Positions 13,782-14,029 of a stretch of DNA of 14,029 bases are shown in pieces. Each line of letters starts with the position of its first letter. The stretch's first letter is position 1. The position numbers were made by a program, and so were the translations under genes. The DNA is from a bacterium. Its GTDB lineage: Bacteria; ARS69. The stretch is from assembly GCA_025774865.1 (NCBI GenBank), contig JALGZO010000073.1, positions 1-14,029 on the forward strand, read 5' to 3'. The notes beneath the pieces were generated by a model, which was not told the DNA's origin, ran no database searches, and saw only the letters and a program-made list of their open reading frames with translations.

Positions 13782-13896
13782 CTTCGCGAGGTCGGGGGCA
13801 CCCTCGTCCGCCGTTGCTGCTCGGCTCGCGGAACATCGAAGCGAGCCTGCGCTGCGCTGACGCGTTCAAGGGTGCCCCCGACCTCGCGAAGCTCGG
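13777..13896. repeat. 120-bp palindromic element with perfect 28-bp arms (REP/MITE-like)
   Basis: The left arm (13777-13804, starting CCGAGCTTCGCGAGG) and the right arm (13869-13896, ending GCGAAGCTCGG) are exact reverse complements over 28 bp. The 64-bp interior contains its own perfect 7-bp hairpin, GGCTCGC (13823-13829) with GCGAGCC (13841-13847). No T tract follows, so it is not a classical terminator. No target-site duplication is obvious. The size, nested hairpins and position after a gene fit a dispersed REP-type or MITE-type element; transposase is absent. Open frames across it look spurious. Confidence 0.75.
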
Positions 13897-14029
13897 CTCC
13901 TCCAGCATGGCGACCTGACTTCGGTCATGCCGGCCCGTCGTCGGCGTTCCTCCGACGCTCTCCTGCCGTGGCGGCACCAGGGGCGCGGGAATGACGCTCG
14001 TCGAGGGGGACGAGCTACGGTGCGGGGCT

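Larger units (their letters stand above)
13720..14029. other. 310-bp region without a convincing gene, rich in repeats
   Basis: It holds the TTCCGAGA tandem repeat, the 120-bp palindromic element, and smaller dyads: CGTCGG/CCGACG around 13935-13955 and CTCGTC/GACGAG at 13997-14002/14009-14014. No intrinsic terminator was found for the upstream activator gene. A reading frame opens with ATG at 13991 and stays open to the window end, too short to judge. Confidence 0.6.

Noticed and set aside
13498-13977. 159-aa minus-strand open frame across the palindromic element
   Set aside because: It overlaps the end of the sigma-54 activator and its sequence is dictated by the repeat; composition is Arg/Pro/Ser-rich and looks spurious.
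13991-14029. Start of a possible plus-strand gene at the right edge
   Set aside because: Only 13 codons, weak ribosome binding site, and it covers a small dyad; not enough to call.

Overview
The window is GC-rich chromosomal DNA packed with genes on both strands. Starts are often TTG or GTG and several genes overlap by 4 bp (ATGA or GTGA). A sigma-54 activator preceded by a sigma-54-type promoter, a membrane HD-GYP phosphodiesterase and two lipoprotein-type signals (one clear, one weaker) point to a GC-rich, probably Gram-negative bacterium. Protein style would suit an uncultured lineage such as Candidatus Eisenbacteria or Gemmatimonadota, but this placement is an inference with low confidence. 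No rRNA, tRNA, CRISPR array, complete insertion sequence or phage gene was seen.

Left part, minus strand (1-2603): a YfhO-type multi-pass GT-C membrane protein overlaps the start of an alkaline-phosphatase-superfamily lipoprotein that runs off the left edge. A well-formed promoter places the YfhO transcript start almost at its ATG, so that mRNA looks leaderless. A divergent promoter in the same 200-bp gap fires rightward.

Redox operon, plus strand (2706-5729): long-chain polyprenyl diphosphate synthase, ApbE (FAD:protein FMN transferase), a membrane-anchored NusG domain II protein and a Gx-transporter (heptaprenyl diphosphate synthase component I family) membrane protein follow each other with 1-nt spacing or 4-bp overlaps. 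This set matches part of the flavin-based extracellular electron transfer loci of Firmicutes (dmkB, an ApbE gene, eetA, eetB) and is the most interesting system in the window. It suggests quinone side-chain synthesis coupled to flavinylation of an exported redox protein that is not in the window.

Housekeeping part (5777-9132): rsfS (ribosome silencing factor) with a strong ribosome binding site and a possible 10-codon upstream ORF; argS, with a structured 167-bp leader and an unusual active-site HIGH motif; and a PfkB-family kinase of unknown substrate.

Right part (9129-14029): an unrecognised 160-aa protein with a LeuA-regulatory-domain look, a 25-codon membrane-peptide gene ending at a strong intrinsic terminator, a 7-TM HD-GYP protein, purM, and a receiver-less sigma-54 activator. 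The last 310 bp hold no convincing gene but carry a 120-bp palindromic element with perfect 28-bp arms, probably a dispersed repeat.
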